From: Thaumasiovibrio sp047250365
GTDB lineage: Bacteria > Pseudomonadota > Gammaproteobacteria > Enterobacterales > Vibrionaceae
Reading direction: 5' to 3'
Assembly: GCF_047250365.1 (NCBI RefSeq)
Contig: NZ_JBLBVL010000006.1
Span: forward strand, 62,001 to 126,000
Length of the DNA stretch: 64,000 bases
Below, piece by piece: positions 26,625 to 35,408 of this stretch; the stretch's first letter is position 1; each line of letters begins with the position of its first letter. Made by a program: the position numbers and the translations under genes. The notes below the pieces were generated by a model that saw only the letters and a list, made by a program, of their open reading frames with translations, did no database searches and was not told the origin of the DNA.

Positions 26625-26882
26625 CCTTTATTTGTAACAACTAACCATGAACTAAATATAGTGATAGCTATATTGCCTAATGGGAATATTTAGTGCTTTA
26701 GCCTAATTGTTTAATCCACCTCAAAACTCTCCCCACCTAATCATCATTCCCCTAAAACAATGCTTCAATCGAAAGTTTTTCAAATGATAGCCAGCTAATT
26801 AAGGGTGTGTAAAATGTTATTAACTACTGTCAGCAATAAGCATCTCGCATAAAATTAAGAATGAGCATGTAGGTAGCAGAGG

Positions 26883-27088
26883 TTGAGCGATTAATCGCCA
26901 GAATGCAGCACGAGTTAGGTTATCGTTATTTGAGCCTGTCGGTGTTTCAGCACAATCATCATGCTAAACAGTGCTACGAAAGCCTCGGCTTTAAAGTCGT
27001 CTCTGAACAACACGCCATCCAAGCCCCGAATAATGCGACTTGGAGCGCGTATGAGATGGTTAGAGAGATTGGGAGTAAAGGCGAATAA
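26883..27088 (+). pseudogene. Remnant GNAT gene 3' end (repeat copy B)
   Basis: The first 190 bases repeat the 3' end of the GNAT gene at 24329-24811. The frame stays open for the C-terminal 68 or so residues and then ends EIGSKGE and a stop at 27088. The N-terminal half, including most of the acetyl-CoA site, is missing, and the sequence upstream of 26883 is unrelated and closed by stops. An internal ATG at 26903 could give at most 61 residues. It marks the far boundary of the lipase/partner segment. Confidence 0.85.
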
Positions 27089-27202
27089 TGGCACCTCTTT
27101 AACACAGAGTTATTTGGCTGACTTTAGTTAATAGGTCGAGGATCTGAGCGGTATCCTTCCTCAGAACGAGGACATATGATCCTCGTTAATGATTGTACTT
27201 AC

Positions 27203-27988
27203 TTAACTCGATGCCAATAACTGGTGATGCGGATCAACCCCGGTAAAAACAAAATCTCGCACATCATTTTGTTCAAGTAGGATCGTTTTTACTCCATATA
27301 CCTTTTGTAATACATCAGGCGTGATATGGCAACTATGCCCTGAATATGCAATCTCCCCATTATGAAGCAGTAGGATTGTATCAACATGTTGTACTGCTAA
27401 ATTTATTTCATGCATTGTACTGATGATTATCAGATCTTTAAGTTCTTTCATGCGGCTGATAAAAGTAAGTTGATTGCCAATGTCTAAATAGGTACATGGC
27501 TCATCAAGAAGTAAGATACGAGGCCTTTTCATTAAGCACTGAGCAAGTAAAACAAGCTGACGCTGTCCACCACTGAGTTTATTGAGTTTCTTCTTCGCTA
27601 AACCTCTTATATTCAATTGATTTTCGAGCTTGTCGATAGCGTCATTAACCTGTAATAGTTGCTCTTTAGAGACTCCCCATCTTAGCTCGTTAAACAGCCC
27701 CATAATTAAGGTTTCTTTTACCGTTAGGGCTGAGTCACCGCTATTACTCTGAGGAAGATAGCTGAGGTTATCTCTGAAAAATTCAGTATCTAATCTCTTT
27801 TGATTAATAAAAACTTCACCGTCCCATTTGAAATCAGGTTTGTTGCGAAGAGCATTGAGTAAGGTTGATTTCCCTGCACCATTTTTCCCTAACAGCCCAT
27901 AAATCCCTGGCGTGAATTTATAGCTTATTGATTTCAAAACATCCTTGCCATCAAACTTAACGTTGATATTTTTTATTGTCAGTTCCAT
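27203..27988 (-). CDS. ABC importer ATP-binding protein (FecE/BtuD type)
   Basis: 261 residues with Walker A GKNGAGKST (34-42), signature LSGGQRQ (138-144), Walker B LLLDEP (159-164) and the H-loop in ISTMHEIN. It pairs with the permease upstream, whose stop it overlaps by ten bases. It powers uptake of an iron-siderophore, haem or cobalamin-class ligand. It is the last gene of the three. Confidence 0.88.
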   Translation of the reverse strand: MELTIKNINVKFDGKDVLKSISYKFTPGIYGLLGKNGAGKSTLLNALRNKPDFKWDGEVFINQKRLDTEFFRDNLSYLPQSNSGDSALTVKETLIMGLFNELRWGVSKEQLLQVNDAIDKLENQLNIRGLAKKKLNKLSGGQRQLVLLAQCLMKRPRILLLDEPCTYLDIGNQLTFISRMKELKDLIIISTMHEINLAVQHVDTILLLHNGEIAYSGHSCHITPDVLQKVYGVKTILLEQNDVRDFVFTGVDPHHQLLASS

Positions 27989-29004
27989 AACTCACCTTGA
28001 TTACGCACTAACACCACAAGCATTAATGGCACACCAACCAAAGCGGTCACGATACCAATGGGAAATATTACACCGGGATTGACAACCTTACTTAAGATAG
28101 ATGCAGAAACCATCAGACTAGCCCCTAACAACATCGAACTAGGGATTAAGTAACGGTGGTCTTCGCCAAAGATGCTCCGTGCTATATGGGGGGATATTAT
28201 CCCTATAAAACCAATTATTCCGACAAAAGAAATGGCAATTGAGGTTAACAAAGAAGCAACAAGTAAAAACTGTAAACGAACTTTTTTCAGCGGTATTCCG
28301 TTAGCTTCAGCTCTTTCATCACCTTGCCTTAACCCTGTTAGAGACCATACTCGTGGGATGGTAAAAAAAATTGCGGTTAGTATTACAAAAAAAACCGTTA
28401 ATACTTTGCTGTAACTCGCTCTCTCTAACGATCCAAACATCCAGAAAGTGATTTGTGCTAAGTCTTCAGGTGAAGCATAGAACTGTGCTGCAGACAGCCC
28501 TGATTGAAAGGTAAAGTTGATCAGTATCCCAACAAGTATTAACGTCGCTCCATTAGCTCGTGTTTTTGATACGAACCAATATAAAATTAATGATGATAAG
28601 CTTGCTGCGACAAATGATCCAAAAGCAACAGTTAAGCTCGGGGACAGCAATGGTATTGAAAATGAAGTAAGGATCGCTATTGCAGCTCCGAAGGCTGCCG
28701 CAGAGGATACGCCTAAACTAAATGGGCTTGCCATAGGGTTATTGAGTAATGTTTGTAGCAAACAACCAGCCATAGCTAGAGCCGCGCCGACAACGATGGC
28801 CATAAGTGTTTTTGGCAGTCTAATTTTCTCAATCACCAGCGCTTTCTGTAGATTTTCTTCAATCCCAATAAGCGTATGAAGTATGTTTTGCAATGATATA
28901 TCAAACGTACCAACTTGCAGATCGATCAAAAATAAAATGAGCAAAAGCGCGGAGAGTAAAAGCAGACCGAACAATGGGCTGCTAGTATCATTATATTTTA
29001 ACAT
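27979..29004 (-). CDS. FecCD-family ABC permease
   Basis: 341 residues with about nine to ten hydrophobic helices. Family motifs: IRLPKTLMAIVVGAALAMAG near residue 60, GCLLQTLLNNPMASPFSLGVSSAAAFG, and the late IGFIGIISPHIARSIFGEDHR. This family forms the membrane channel of siderophore, haem and vitamin B12 importers. It starts ten bases after the binding-protein gene. Confidence 0.9.
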   Translation of the reverse strand: MLKYNDTSSPLFGLLLLSALLLILFLIDLQVGTFDISLQNILHTLIGIEENLQKALVIEKIRLPKTLMAIVVGAALAMAGCLLQTLLNNPMASPFSLGVSSAAAFGAAIAILTSFSIPLLSPSLTVAFGSFVAASLSSLILYWFVSKTRANGATLILVGILINFTFQSGLSAAQFYASPEDLAQITFWMFGSLERASYSKVLTVFFVILTAIFFTIPRVWSLTGLRQGDERAEANGIPLKKVRLQFLLVASLLTSIAISFVGIIGFIGIISPHIARSIFGEDHRYLIPSSMLLGASLMVSASILSKVVNPGVIFPIGIVTALVGVPLMLVVLVRNQGELWN

Positions 29005-29014
29005 TCTTTATTAC

Positions 29015-30112
29015 TTAGAATTGAGCCTGAAATAGCCAAGAACCTTGATAATCGACAGGTAAAAACTTTTCATGGAATTTTATAAGGTTTGCTTCTGCAT
29101 CAACCCCTTCCATTTTATCAGGATAGAATTGAGCAGCCATAAACTGAATAGCAGAAAAATCCATCAAACTTCTCGCTAAACCATGGTGTACACCATAGAG
29201 TTGTCCTGACTTAACCGCCGATATATCCGACCAACCTAAACGATTCTTGTATGAAACAAGCACATTATTTGCGTCAGACTGATTAATAATGTATCCCATT
29301 GATAGTGCATCTGGATTTTTAACCCAGTGTGAGCCTGTGATGAAAATGTGTTCCGGGTTGCTGAAAAGAACTTTTTCAGACGTTAGCGTGCCATTCTTTC
29401 CCGCCTTAATCACGCCATCTGCAATGTTTTTACCTCCGGCGGTGTCCCCCATTTGCCCCCAAACAACTTTTGACCATGTTTCATCTTGGTTTAGCGCTCC
29501 CTTTTGGCCTTTTTCTACATAATAATTGGGCTGTTGATTAACTTGACCTACTCGGGCAATAACATCATTAATTTGTTCTCGATAGAAGGTAACAATATCT
29601 TCTGCTCGATCCACCTTTCCTATGACATGACCAATGGCAATCGTGCTTGTAATATGGCTTTCAAGTTTTTGACTTGCATAGTCAGTAACAACAAGTTCAA
29701 TGTTTGCATCTTGAAACTGTTTCTTTTGTACCTCAGAAATAGCATCGTACTGCCACATTGGCAAAATCATGACCTCTGGAGCAAGAGCTATTGCTTGTTC
29801 CATATAAAAGTCGCCGTAACGAAGAAGCCCAACATCTTCAATTTCTTCTATTTCAGGGCAAACTTTAGCATAGTGATTCCAAATTCCATTACGCCATCCA
29901 TACCACGCTTTTTTACCAATGCCTACAACACGTTCAAAACACTCCTCACCAGCAACGGCAGCATAGTCGGTATAGTTGTATAAGATGGCAACTCTTTCTG
30001 CTGGCTTCTCTAGCGTGATTTCTCTATTTGCTGCATCGGTAAACGTAATTGGGCTCGCAGCACAAGTAAGACTTACCGATACTATCAGCAATAGAAGTCC
30101 TTTTTTGAACAT
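29015..30112 (-). CDS. Periplasmic iron-siderophore type binding protein
   Basis: 365 residues. A signal peptide of about 19 residues (LLLLIVSVSLTCAAS) is present; the -1 residue before the cysteine is threonine, so a lipoprotein is unlikely. The mature part begins ITFTDAANREITLEKPAERVAIL, the usual opening of PF01497-type binding proteins, and includes EQAIALAPEVMILP and DAVV-like helices. No TonB-dependent receptor or siderophore synthesis gene is close, so the ligand cannot be named; many tryptophans and acidic residues suggest a cationic or metal complex. Confidence 0.82.
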   Translation of the reverse strand: MFKKGLLLLIVSVSLTCAASPITFTDAANREITLEKPAERVAILYNYTDYAAVAGEECFERVVGIGKKAWYGWRNGIWNHYAKVCPEIEEIEDVGLLRYGDFYMEQAIALAPEVMILPMWQYDAISEVQKKQFQDANIELVVTDYASQKLESHITSTIAIGHVIGKVDRAEDIVTFYREQINDVIARVGQVNQQPNYYVEKGQKGALNQDETWSKVVWGQMGDTAGGKNIADGVIKAGKNGTLTSEKVLFSNPEHIFITGSHWVKNPDALSMGYIINQSDANNVLVSYKNRLGWSDISAVKSGQLYGVHHGLARSLMDFSAIQFMAAQFYPDKMEGVDAEANLIKFHEKFLPVDYQGSWLFQAQF

Positions 30113-30519
30113 TAGATTTCCTTTTTATTTGTCGTTATCCATTGAATATAGATATCTCGTTAAGATTATATCTTTCTTTATTACTTTCAATGATCTAACC
30201 CAATTTAATCAGATCATTTTGACAATATCTTAGGAACATATAGAGAAGAACAATACAAAAGAAGGTGAGAGAGTGCTAGGTTTGGGATGAAAGCGACATA
30301 TCATGACAACTCCAGAACGTTTCTGTTCGTGCGTAAATAGCAAAGCAGCGGAGAGATAGTGCGTTCTCGTCATAACTTACCAGCGGATAAGTTAGATCAG
30401 TATGCGGTCTACTGCAAAGACCGTTAGCCTAAACGAAAAAAACCAGCAGCGTTTCCGCTACTGGTTCATCTCATGCAATTTATGCCAATAATTGCTTTTA
30501 ACTTAACCCATATAGAGCG
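30113..30519. other. 407-base intergenic region with operator-like inverted repeats
   Basis: It holds the promoter of the ABC importer. AATGATCT (30189-30196) and AGATCATT (30211-30218) are exact inverted repeats 14 bases apart, and AAGAT/ATCTT surround TAT at 30162-30174. Neither is a convincing Fur box. The remaining part, 30240-30430, shows no gene. The pntB terminator lies at its left end. Confidence 0.45.
30434..30466 (-). terminator. Intrinsic terminator of pntAB
   Basis: On the minus strand AACCAGTAGCG, a GAAA loop and CGCTGCTGGTT form a stem followed by a seven-T run, about 55 bases after the pntB stop. Confidence 0.85.
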
Positions 30520-32022
30520 TTAAGCCGCTAGTGCTTTTGCAATCGCACTAACACTCTCTTTCGCATCGCCAAATAGCATTTGCGTATTCTCTTTGAAGAA
30601 GAGTGGGTTCTGAACCCCAGCATAACCGGTCGCCATTGAACGTTTAAAGACTACAACGTTCTCTGCATTCCAAACTTCCAGCACTGGCATGCCGGCAATA
30701 GGAGAGCCTTCTTCTTTCGCCGCAGGGTTCACCGTGTCGTTCGCGCCAATCACCAATACCGTTGTCGTATCATCAAAATCGTCATTGATTTCGTCCATTT
30801 CCAATACGATATCGTAAGGCACTTTTGCTTCAGCCAACAACACGTTCATATGCCCTGGTAAACGCCCTGCCACAGGGTGGATACCGAAACGAACATTCAC
30901 ACCCAGTGCACGCAATTTCTCGGTAATTTCCTGTACCGGGTACTGTGCTTGCGCCACTGCCATGCCATACCCTGGGGTAATAATCACGTTCTTGGAGTTT
31001 TTCAACATATCTGCCACTCGGTCGGCGTCAGTGACTTGATATTCACCTTCAACAACCTCCCCTGTGGTTGTGCCTTCTGCTGCACCAAAACCACCAGCAA
31101 TGACAGACAAAAACGATCGGTTCATCGCTTTACACATAACGAAACTCAAAATTGCGCCCGATGAGCCCACTAGCGCACCAATCACAATTAACAGATTGTT
31201 ACCTAGTAACAGGCCTGTTGCTGCACCAGCCCAACCAGAATAAGAGTTTAACATCGATACCACGACTGGCATGTCTGCACCGCCGATAGACATGACAAGG
31301 TGAACACCAAATGCAACGGCAATAACTGACATAATAAGCAACGGCCAAACAGTCGCTTCAGCGCCGGCAGACACAAAGCTCAACATCAGAACAGTCACAA
31401 CAATCAGAGCGACTAAGTTCATCTTATGGCGATGTGGCAAGGTTAATGCGCTCGATTTCACTTTACCGTTGAGCTTACCCCAAGCAACCAACGAACCAAC
31501 AAAGGTAACAAGGCCAATGAAAACCCCAAGGTAAACCAGAGTTGAGTTAATGCCCAGCATGACCGGATCAGTAATGGCATTATCAGCAAAGCTATTAAAA
31601 CCGATAAACACCGCAGCTAAACCACCAAAACTATTAAGAATAGCCACCATTTCTGGCATGGCCGTCATTTCAACTTTGTTGGCCCAGCGCACCCCAAGTA
31701 AACCACCACCCAGCATCGCCGCTAGAATATAGCCAAGGTTAGACACCTGATCGCTCGCCAGTGTCGCAACTAAGGCAACCACCATACCAGCAATACCAAC
31801 GTAAATACCACGTTGCGAGGTTTCCTGTTTTGACAAACTCCCTAAGCTCAAAATAAACAAAACTGCGGCTACAAGATAGCTGGCTTCTACCATTGCACTG
31901 GACTCACCTAGCGCTGAAGTTGAGTTTAATACAACACTTTCTGCCGCTTGCTCGACAGCAATAGCGCTTTGTTTGATTTGTTCTACAGCATCTTGGATTG
32001 CTGTTAATGCTTCATTCGACAT
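30520..32022 (-). CDS. pntB: NAD(P) transhydrogenase subunit beta
   Basis: 500 residues from the ATG at 32022 (a GTG at 32031 is also in frame). The membrane part (about 50-265) opens ASYLVAAVLFILSLGSLSKQETS, matching the first residues of E. coli PntB, and the soluble NADP-binding domain has ITPGYGMAVAQAQYPV, FGIHPVAGRLPGHMNVLLAEA and DTVNPAA. PntAB couples hydride transfer from NADH to NADP+ with inward proton flow. Compared with E. coli (462 residues) there is an N-terminal extension of about 40 residues, polar and alanine/glutamate-rich. An internal start at the MVEAS methionine would remove it but leave a gap of about 150 bases after pntA. Confidence 0.92.
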   Translation of the reverse strand: MSNEALTAIQDAVEQIKQSAIAVEQAAESVVLNSTSALGESSAMVEASYLVAAVLFILSLGSLSKQETSQRGIYVGIAGMVVALVATLASDQVSNLGYILAAMLGGGLLGVRWANKVEMTAMPEMVAILNSFGGLAAVFIGFNSFADNAITDPVMLGINSTLVYLGVFIGLVTFVGSLVAWGKLNGKVKSSALTLPHRHKMNLVALIVVTVLMLSFVSAGAEATVWPLLIMSVIAVAFGVHLVMSIGGADMPVVVSMLNSYSGWAGAATGLLLGNNLLIVIGALVGSSGAILSFVMCKAMNRSFLSVIAGGFGAAEGTTTGEVVEGEYQVTDADRVADMLKNSKNVIITPGYGMAVAQAQYPVQEITEKLRALGVNVRFGIHPVAGRLPGHMNVLLAEAKVPYDIVLEMDEINDDFDDTTTVLVIGANDTVNPAAKEEGSPIAGMPVLEVWNAENVVVFKRSMATGYAGVQNPLFFKENTQMLFGDAKESVSAIAKALAA

Positions 32023-32036
32023 AGTTTTCACAACCC

Positions 32037-33569
32037 TTATTTCTGGAACATTTTAAGCATGCGTTGAGTAACGGCAAAGCCGCCAGCAATATTAACGGTG
32101 GCTACAAACGTGGCAAAGAACGCTAAGATCATTACCACAGCACTCGCCGATCCCATCTGCAACAACGCACCAACAATAACAATGCCCGAAATGGCATTGG
32201 TTACAGACATCAACGGCGTGTGCAAAGACGCTGTCACATCCCAGATTAAGTAATAACCAATCACACAAGCTAAGGCGAAAACCATTAAATGGTTGAGAAA
32301 TTCAGCAGGAACAACACCCGCTAACGAGGTATAAGCAATGGCGCCAACAACCCCTAAGCCAATTTTGGGTAAAATGGATTTTTTCTTCGGCTCTACCGGC
32401 GCCTCAATAACTTTAACCTCAGGTTGAGGAGCAGCTGCGACTTGAATTGGTGGCGCGGGCCAAGTGACTTCGCCCTCTTTTATAACGGTGACGCCACGAA
32501 TAACAACATCATCAAAATTAATGGTAATGTTGCCTTCTTTCTCAGGTGCCAGTAATTTAAGGAGGTTAACCAAGTTTGTTCCATAAAGCTGAGAAGCCTG
32601 TGCGGCTAAGCGCCCCGCCAAATCAGTATAACCAATGATTTTTACGCCGTTCTCGGTCAACGTGAGTTGCTCTTTTTGTGTCAGCTCACAGTTACCACCC
32701 GTTGCCGCAGCCAAATCAACGATAACGCTACCCGGCTTCATTGATTCAACCATTTCTGCAGTAATTAAGCGCGGCGCTGGCTTCCCTGGAATCAATGCCG
32801 TGGTAATAATGATATCGACCTCTTTTGCCTGTTCGGCAAATAGCTTCATCTCAGCATCGATAAACGCTTTACTCATTACCTTGGCGTAGCCGTCACCGTT
32901 ACCGGTATCCTCTTCTTCGAAATCAAGTTCAAGAAACTCCGCGCCCATTGAGTTAATTTGCTCTTTTACCTCTGGACGGGTATCAAAAGCTCGAACAACG
33001 GCACCAAGGCTCCCTGCCGCACCGATCGCGGCAAGTCCGGCAACACCGGCCCCAATCACCAAGACTTTTGCAGGTGGAACTTTACCAGCAGCAGTAATTT
33101 GTCCCGTAAAGAAGCGGCCAAATTCGTTCGCAGCTTCTACCACTGCACGATAGCCAGCGATATTGGCCATTGAACTTAACGCATCCAAAGATTGAGCACG
33201 TGAAATCCGAGGCACAGCGTCCATCGCCATCACATTGATATTTCTTTGCGATAACTTGGTCATTAGTGCTTCATTTTGGGCGGGCCAAATGAAGGAGATT
33301 AAGGTTGCACCGTCTTGTAATAATGCAATTTCTTCGTCGAGTGGCGCATTGACTTTTAACACGATGTCACTCGCCCAGACCATGTCGGCATCTGAAATAA
33401 CTTCAGCACCTGCGTTCTGGTAGGCGTTGTCCATAAAGCTTGCCTTATCACCGGCTCCCGCTTCTACTACTACGCTAAACCCAAGCTTTATTAATTGTTC
33501 TATAGTTGCTGGCGTTGCAGCTACGCGAGTCTCGTGACTCAAACACTCTCTTGGTATACCTACTTGCAT
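32037..33569 (-). CDS. pntA: NAD(P) transhydrogenase subunit alpha
   Basis: 510 residues, exactly the E. coli length. The NAD-binding domain I shows GIPRECLSHETRVAATPATIEQL at the start, ARVAG-type loop VPRISRAQSLDALSSMANIAGYRAV and VLVIGAGVAGLAAIGAAGSLGA; the C-terminal 140 residues contain a linker (KVIEAPVEPKKK) and four membrane helices. It is followed by pntB after a gap of about 15 bases. A CRP-like site lies about 330 bases upstream of its start. Confidence 0.95.
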   Translation of the reverse strand: MQVGIPRECLSHETRVAATPATIEQLIKLGFSVVVEAGAGDKASFMDNAYQNAGAEVISDADMVWASDIVLKVNAPLDEEIALLQDGATLISFIWPAQNEALMTKLSQRNINVMAMDAVPRISRAQSLDALSSMANIAGYRAVVEAANEFGRFFTGQITAAGKVPPAKVLVIGAGVAGLAAIGAAGSLGAVVRAFDTRPEVKEQINSMGAEFLELDFEEEDTGNGDGYAKVMSKAFIDAEMKLFAEQAKEVDIIITTALIPGKPAPRLITAEMVESMKPGSVIVDLAAATGGNCELTQKEQLTLTENGVKIIGYTDLAGRLAAQASQLYGTNLVNLLKLLAPEKEGNITINFDDVVIRGVTVIKEGEVTWPAPPIQVAAAPQPEVKVIEAPVEPKKKSILPKIGLGVVGAIAYTSLAGVVPAEFLNHLMVFALACVIGYYLIWDVTASLHTPLMSVTNAISGIVIVGALLQMGSASAVVMILAFFATFVATVNIAGGFAVTQRMLKMFQK

Positions 33570-34196
33570 AATTATTCCATTTAAATATTAAAACACGCCT
33601 CAAGAACATGATGGCAACTGTTCTGTAAGACTTAGCCCCAACGGACTGTACAAGGTTGGAGTTAATGCCTATCGTTGTAATATAACTTCAAACATACATT
33701 ATCAACATGTCGTTAACATGACGCGATGAGCCAATGTTATTATCAAATCCATCAGCTTTGAACGACTAAATCTCAAAAAGTTATGCTGGTGAATATGGCG
33801 TTTTTACAACTAAATATTAGAGAAGGGGGTATACAAAGAATCACGCTTTATGAGGTACAAGCCTGATTTTATGGACATCCTCTGTCTCTTCATTCAATGT
33901 GCGTCACATCACACACTGAGTACAATCGCCTAATTTGCGGCATTTAGACGCTAAAGTAAATAGTTAACTGGTAATACCTTATTCTTCCTCTACAACAGCT
34001 GACAATGGAGAAACGTATCCAGAATAAATTGTTAATAATTTTGAGCTAATTACAACATAAAGAATACAGGACCGCACCTGTCGTCAACCTGACAATCACA
34101 ATTAGCACAACACACAGCTTATGCATAAACACCCAACCCATCAGCACATTTTAGTCACTTCAGTTACAGGCGCGTTGCGGGGAAGGGTTTGCCCTT

Positions 34197-34216
34197 CGAT
34201 GTAATCGATTACATCG
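34197..34216. promoter_or_regulatory. Perfect 20-bp palindrome, LacI-family operator-like
   Basis: CGATGTAATCGATTACATCG reads the same on both strands. A central CG inside TGTAATCGATTACA is the style of LacI/GalR-family operators. It lies 278 bases upstream of xapX and about 630 bases upstream of pntA. No LacI-family regulator gene is in the window. Confidence 0.6.
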
Positions 34217-34377
34217 GCAGCTTGCCTATATTTCACTCATAAAGATGAAGAGTACTCATATGGGCTTAAAAAACGGCGATAATTCTGAAGTATAAACATC
34301 ACACGCAAACGATTAACACCCCACAAACAACACAATTGGTAAACATGCGCAAAATTCATACAGCTCTCGTTCGGTTA

Positions 34378-34393
34378 TGTGAATTAGATCACA
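34378..34393. promoter_or_regulatory. Consensus CRP-cAMP site for xapX-deoD
   Basis: TGTGAATTAGATCACA matches TGTGA-N6-TCACA exactly. It is centred about 90 bases upstream of the xapX ATG, compatible with class I or II activation of a promoter around 34420-34440. CRP control of nucleoside catabolism is well established in gammaproteobacteria. Confidence 0.85.
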
Positions 34394-34474
34394 AGGTAAA
34401 ACGACGCAACCCCTAAACTATTATTCAGTTTCCAGTGACACCAATTAGTCACACCAAGACTCAAAGGAAAAGAA

Positions 34475-34645
34475 ATGAACGAATTACTACTTGCGACATT
34501 TGCCGGCCTTGTTGTAGGACTACTCTTTAGTGCAATAAAACTACCTTTACCTGCTCCACCGGTGCTGCCTGGTATTATGGGTATTGTTGGTGTTTATCTA
34601 GGTGGTACGGCGTATCACGCAATTGTTGAACGTTTCTTTTCTTAA
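34475..34645 (+). CDS. XapX-domain small membrane protein, 56 aa
   Basis: A 56-codon gene with AAGGAAA upstream of the ATG. Two hydrophobic helices (about 5-20 and 32-48) flank a proline-rich loop KLPLPAPPVLPG, the hallmark of the XapX (DUF1427) family, which is named from xanthosine-utilisation loci. It sits 30 bases upstream of deoD and shares its CRP-controlled promoter, which fits a role beside nucleoside use. Molecular function is unknown. Confidence 0.88.
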   Translation: MNELLLATFAGLVVGLLFSAIKLPLPAPPVLPGIMGIVGVYLGGTAYHAIVERFFS

Positions 34646-34675
34646 TCACAATAGGCTTAACAAGGATTCTCGAAT

Positions 34676-35386
34676 ATGACTACACCACATATCAATGCGA
34701 AATCAGGCGCGTTTGCTGAAACGGTTCTAATGCCTGGAGACCCACTTCGAGCAAAATTTATTGCCGAAAACTACCTTGAAAACGCTGAACTCGTTTGCGA
34801 TGTTCGTAACATGTACGGCTACACGGGTACTTATAAAGGCCAACGCGTATCTGTAATGGGCCATGGCATGGGTATTCCTTCTTGCTCTATTTACGTTCAT
34901 GAATTGATCAAAGAGTACGGTGTTAAAAACATTATCCGTGTTGGTAGTTGTGGTGCAGTACATGACGATGTAAAACTGATGGATGTCATTGTTGCCATGG
35001 GCGCATCGACAGATTCTAAAGTTAACCGTATTCGTTTTAATAACCATGATTTCGCAGCCATTGCTGATTTCACTTTACTAGAAAATGCGGTTAATGCTGC
35101 GCGTGCACAAAATGTGTCAGTTCGTGTTGGAAACGTGTTCTCTGCTGATTTATTTTATAGCCCTGAAGCAGATCTTTTCGATAAAATGGAAAGCCTTGGG
35201 ATCTATGGCGTAGATATGGAAGCTGCTGGTATTTATGGTGTTGCTGCTGAATTAGGGGCGAAGGCACTGACAATTCTAACCGTGTCTGACCACATTAAGC
35301 GTGGTGAAAAGCTGAGTTCAGAAGATCGTCAAAAATCATTTGATGAAATGATGCGAGTTGCTCTGGAGACGACGCTAACTATTTAA
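34676..35386 (+). CDS. deoD: Purine nucleoside phosphorylase (DeoD type)
   Basis: 236 residues aligning end to end with E. coli DeoD: TPHINAKSGAFAETVLMPGDPLRAK, VMGHGMGIPSCSIY, IIRVGSCGAV (phosphate and ribose site), GVDMEAAGIYGVAAE and the catalytic-loop aspartate in TVSDHIKRGE. It splits purine (deoxy)ribonucleosides with phosphate to base and (deoxy)ribose-1-phosphate, as a homohexamer. Together with the xapX gene it forms a CRP-controlled scavenging unit. Vibrios often carry a second deoD on chromosome 2. Confidence 0.95.
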   Translation: MTTPHINAKSGAFAETVLMPGDPLRAKFIAENYLENAELVCDVRNMYGYTGTYKGQRVSVMGHGMGIPSCSIYVHELIKEYGVKNIIRVGSCGAVHDDVKLMDVIVAMGASTDSKVNRIRFNNHDFAAIADFTLLENAVNAARAQNVSVRVGNVFSADLFYSPEADLFDKMESLGIYGVDMEAAGIYGVAAELGAKALTILTVSDHIKRGEKLSSEDRQKSFDEMMRVALETTLTI

Positions 35387-35408
35387 TTTAGCTTTAAGGG
35401 GATGATTT

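Larger units (their letters stand above)
33570..34474. other. 905-base regulatory region between pntA and xapX
   Basis: The flanking genes diverge. Within it I see a CRP-like site TGTGCGTCACATCACA (33898-33913), a hairpin GAAGGGTTTGCCCTTC (34182-34197), a perfect 20-bp palindrome (34197-34216) and a consensus CRP site (34378-34393). I find no convincing coding frame. It is unusually long for this compact window, which suggests a lost gene or an unrecognised RNA. Confidence 0.5.

Noticed and set aside
26883..27088. Short acetyltransferase gene at 26903
   Set aside because: It lacks the acetyl-CoA-binding half and begins inside a direct repeat, so it is listed as a remnant rather than a gene.
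30130..30220. Fur box upstream of the ABC importer
   Set aside because: No 19-bp GATAATGATAATCATTATC-like match with acceptable identity; the repeats seen have different sequence.
34303..34318. PurR-like half site ACGCAAACGATTAACA
   Set aside because: Only the left half matches the PurR consensus; too weak to list.
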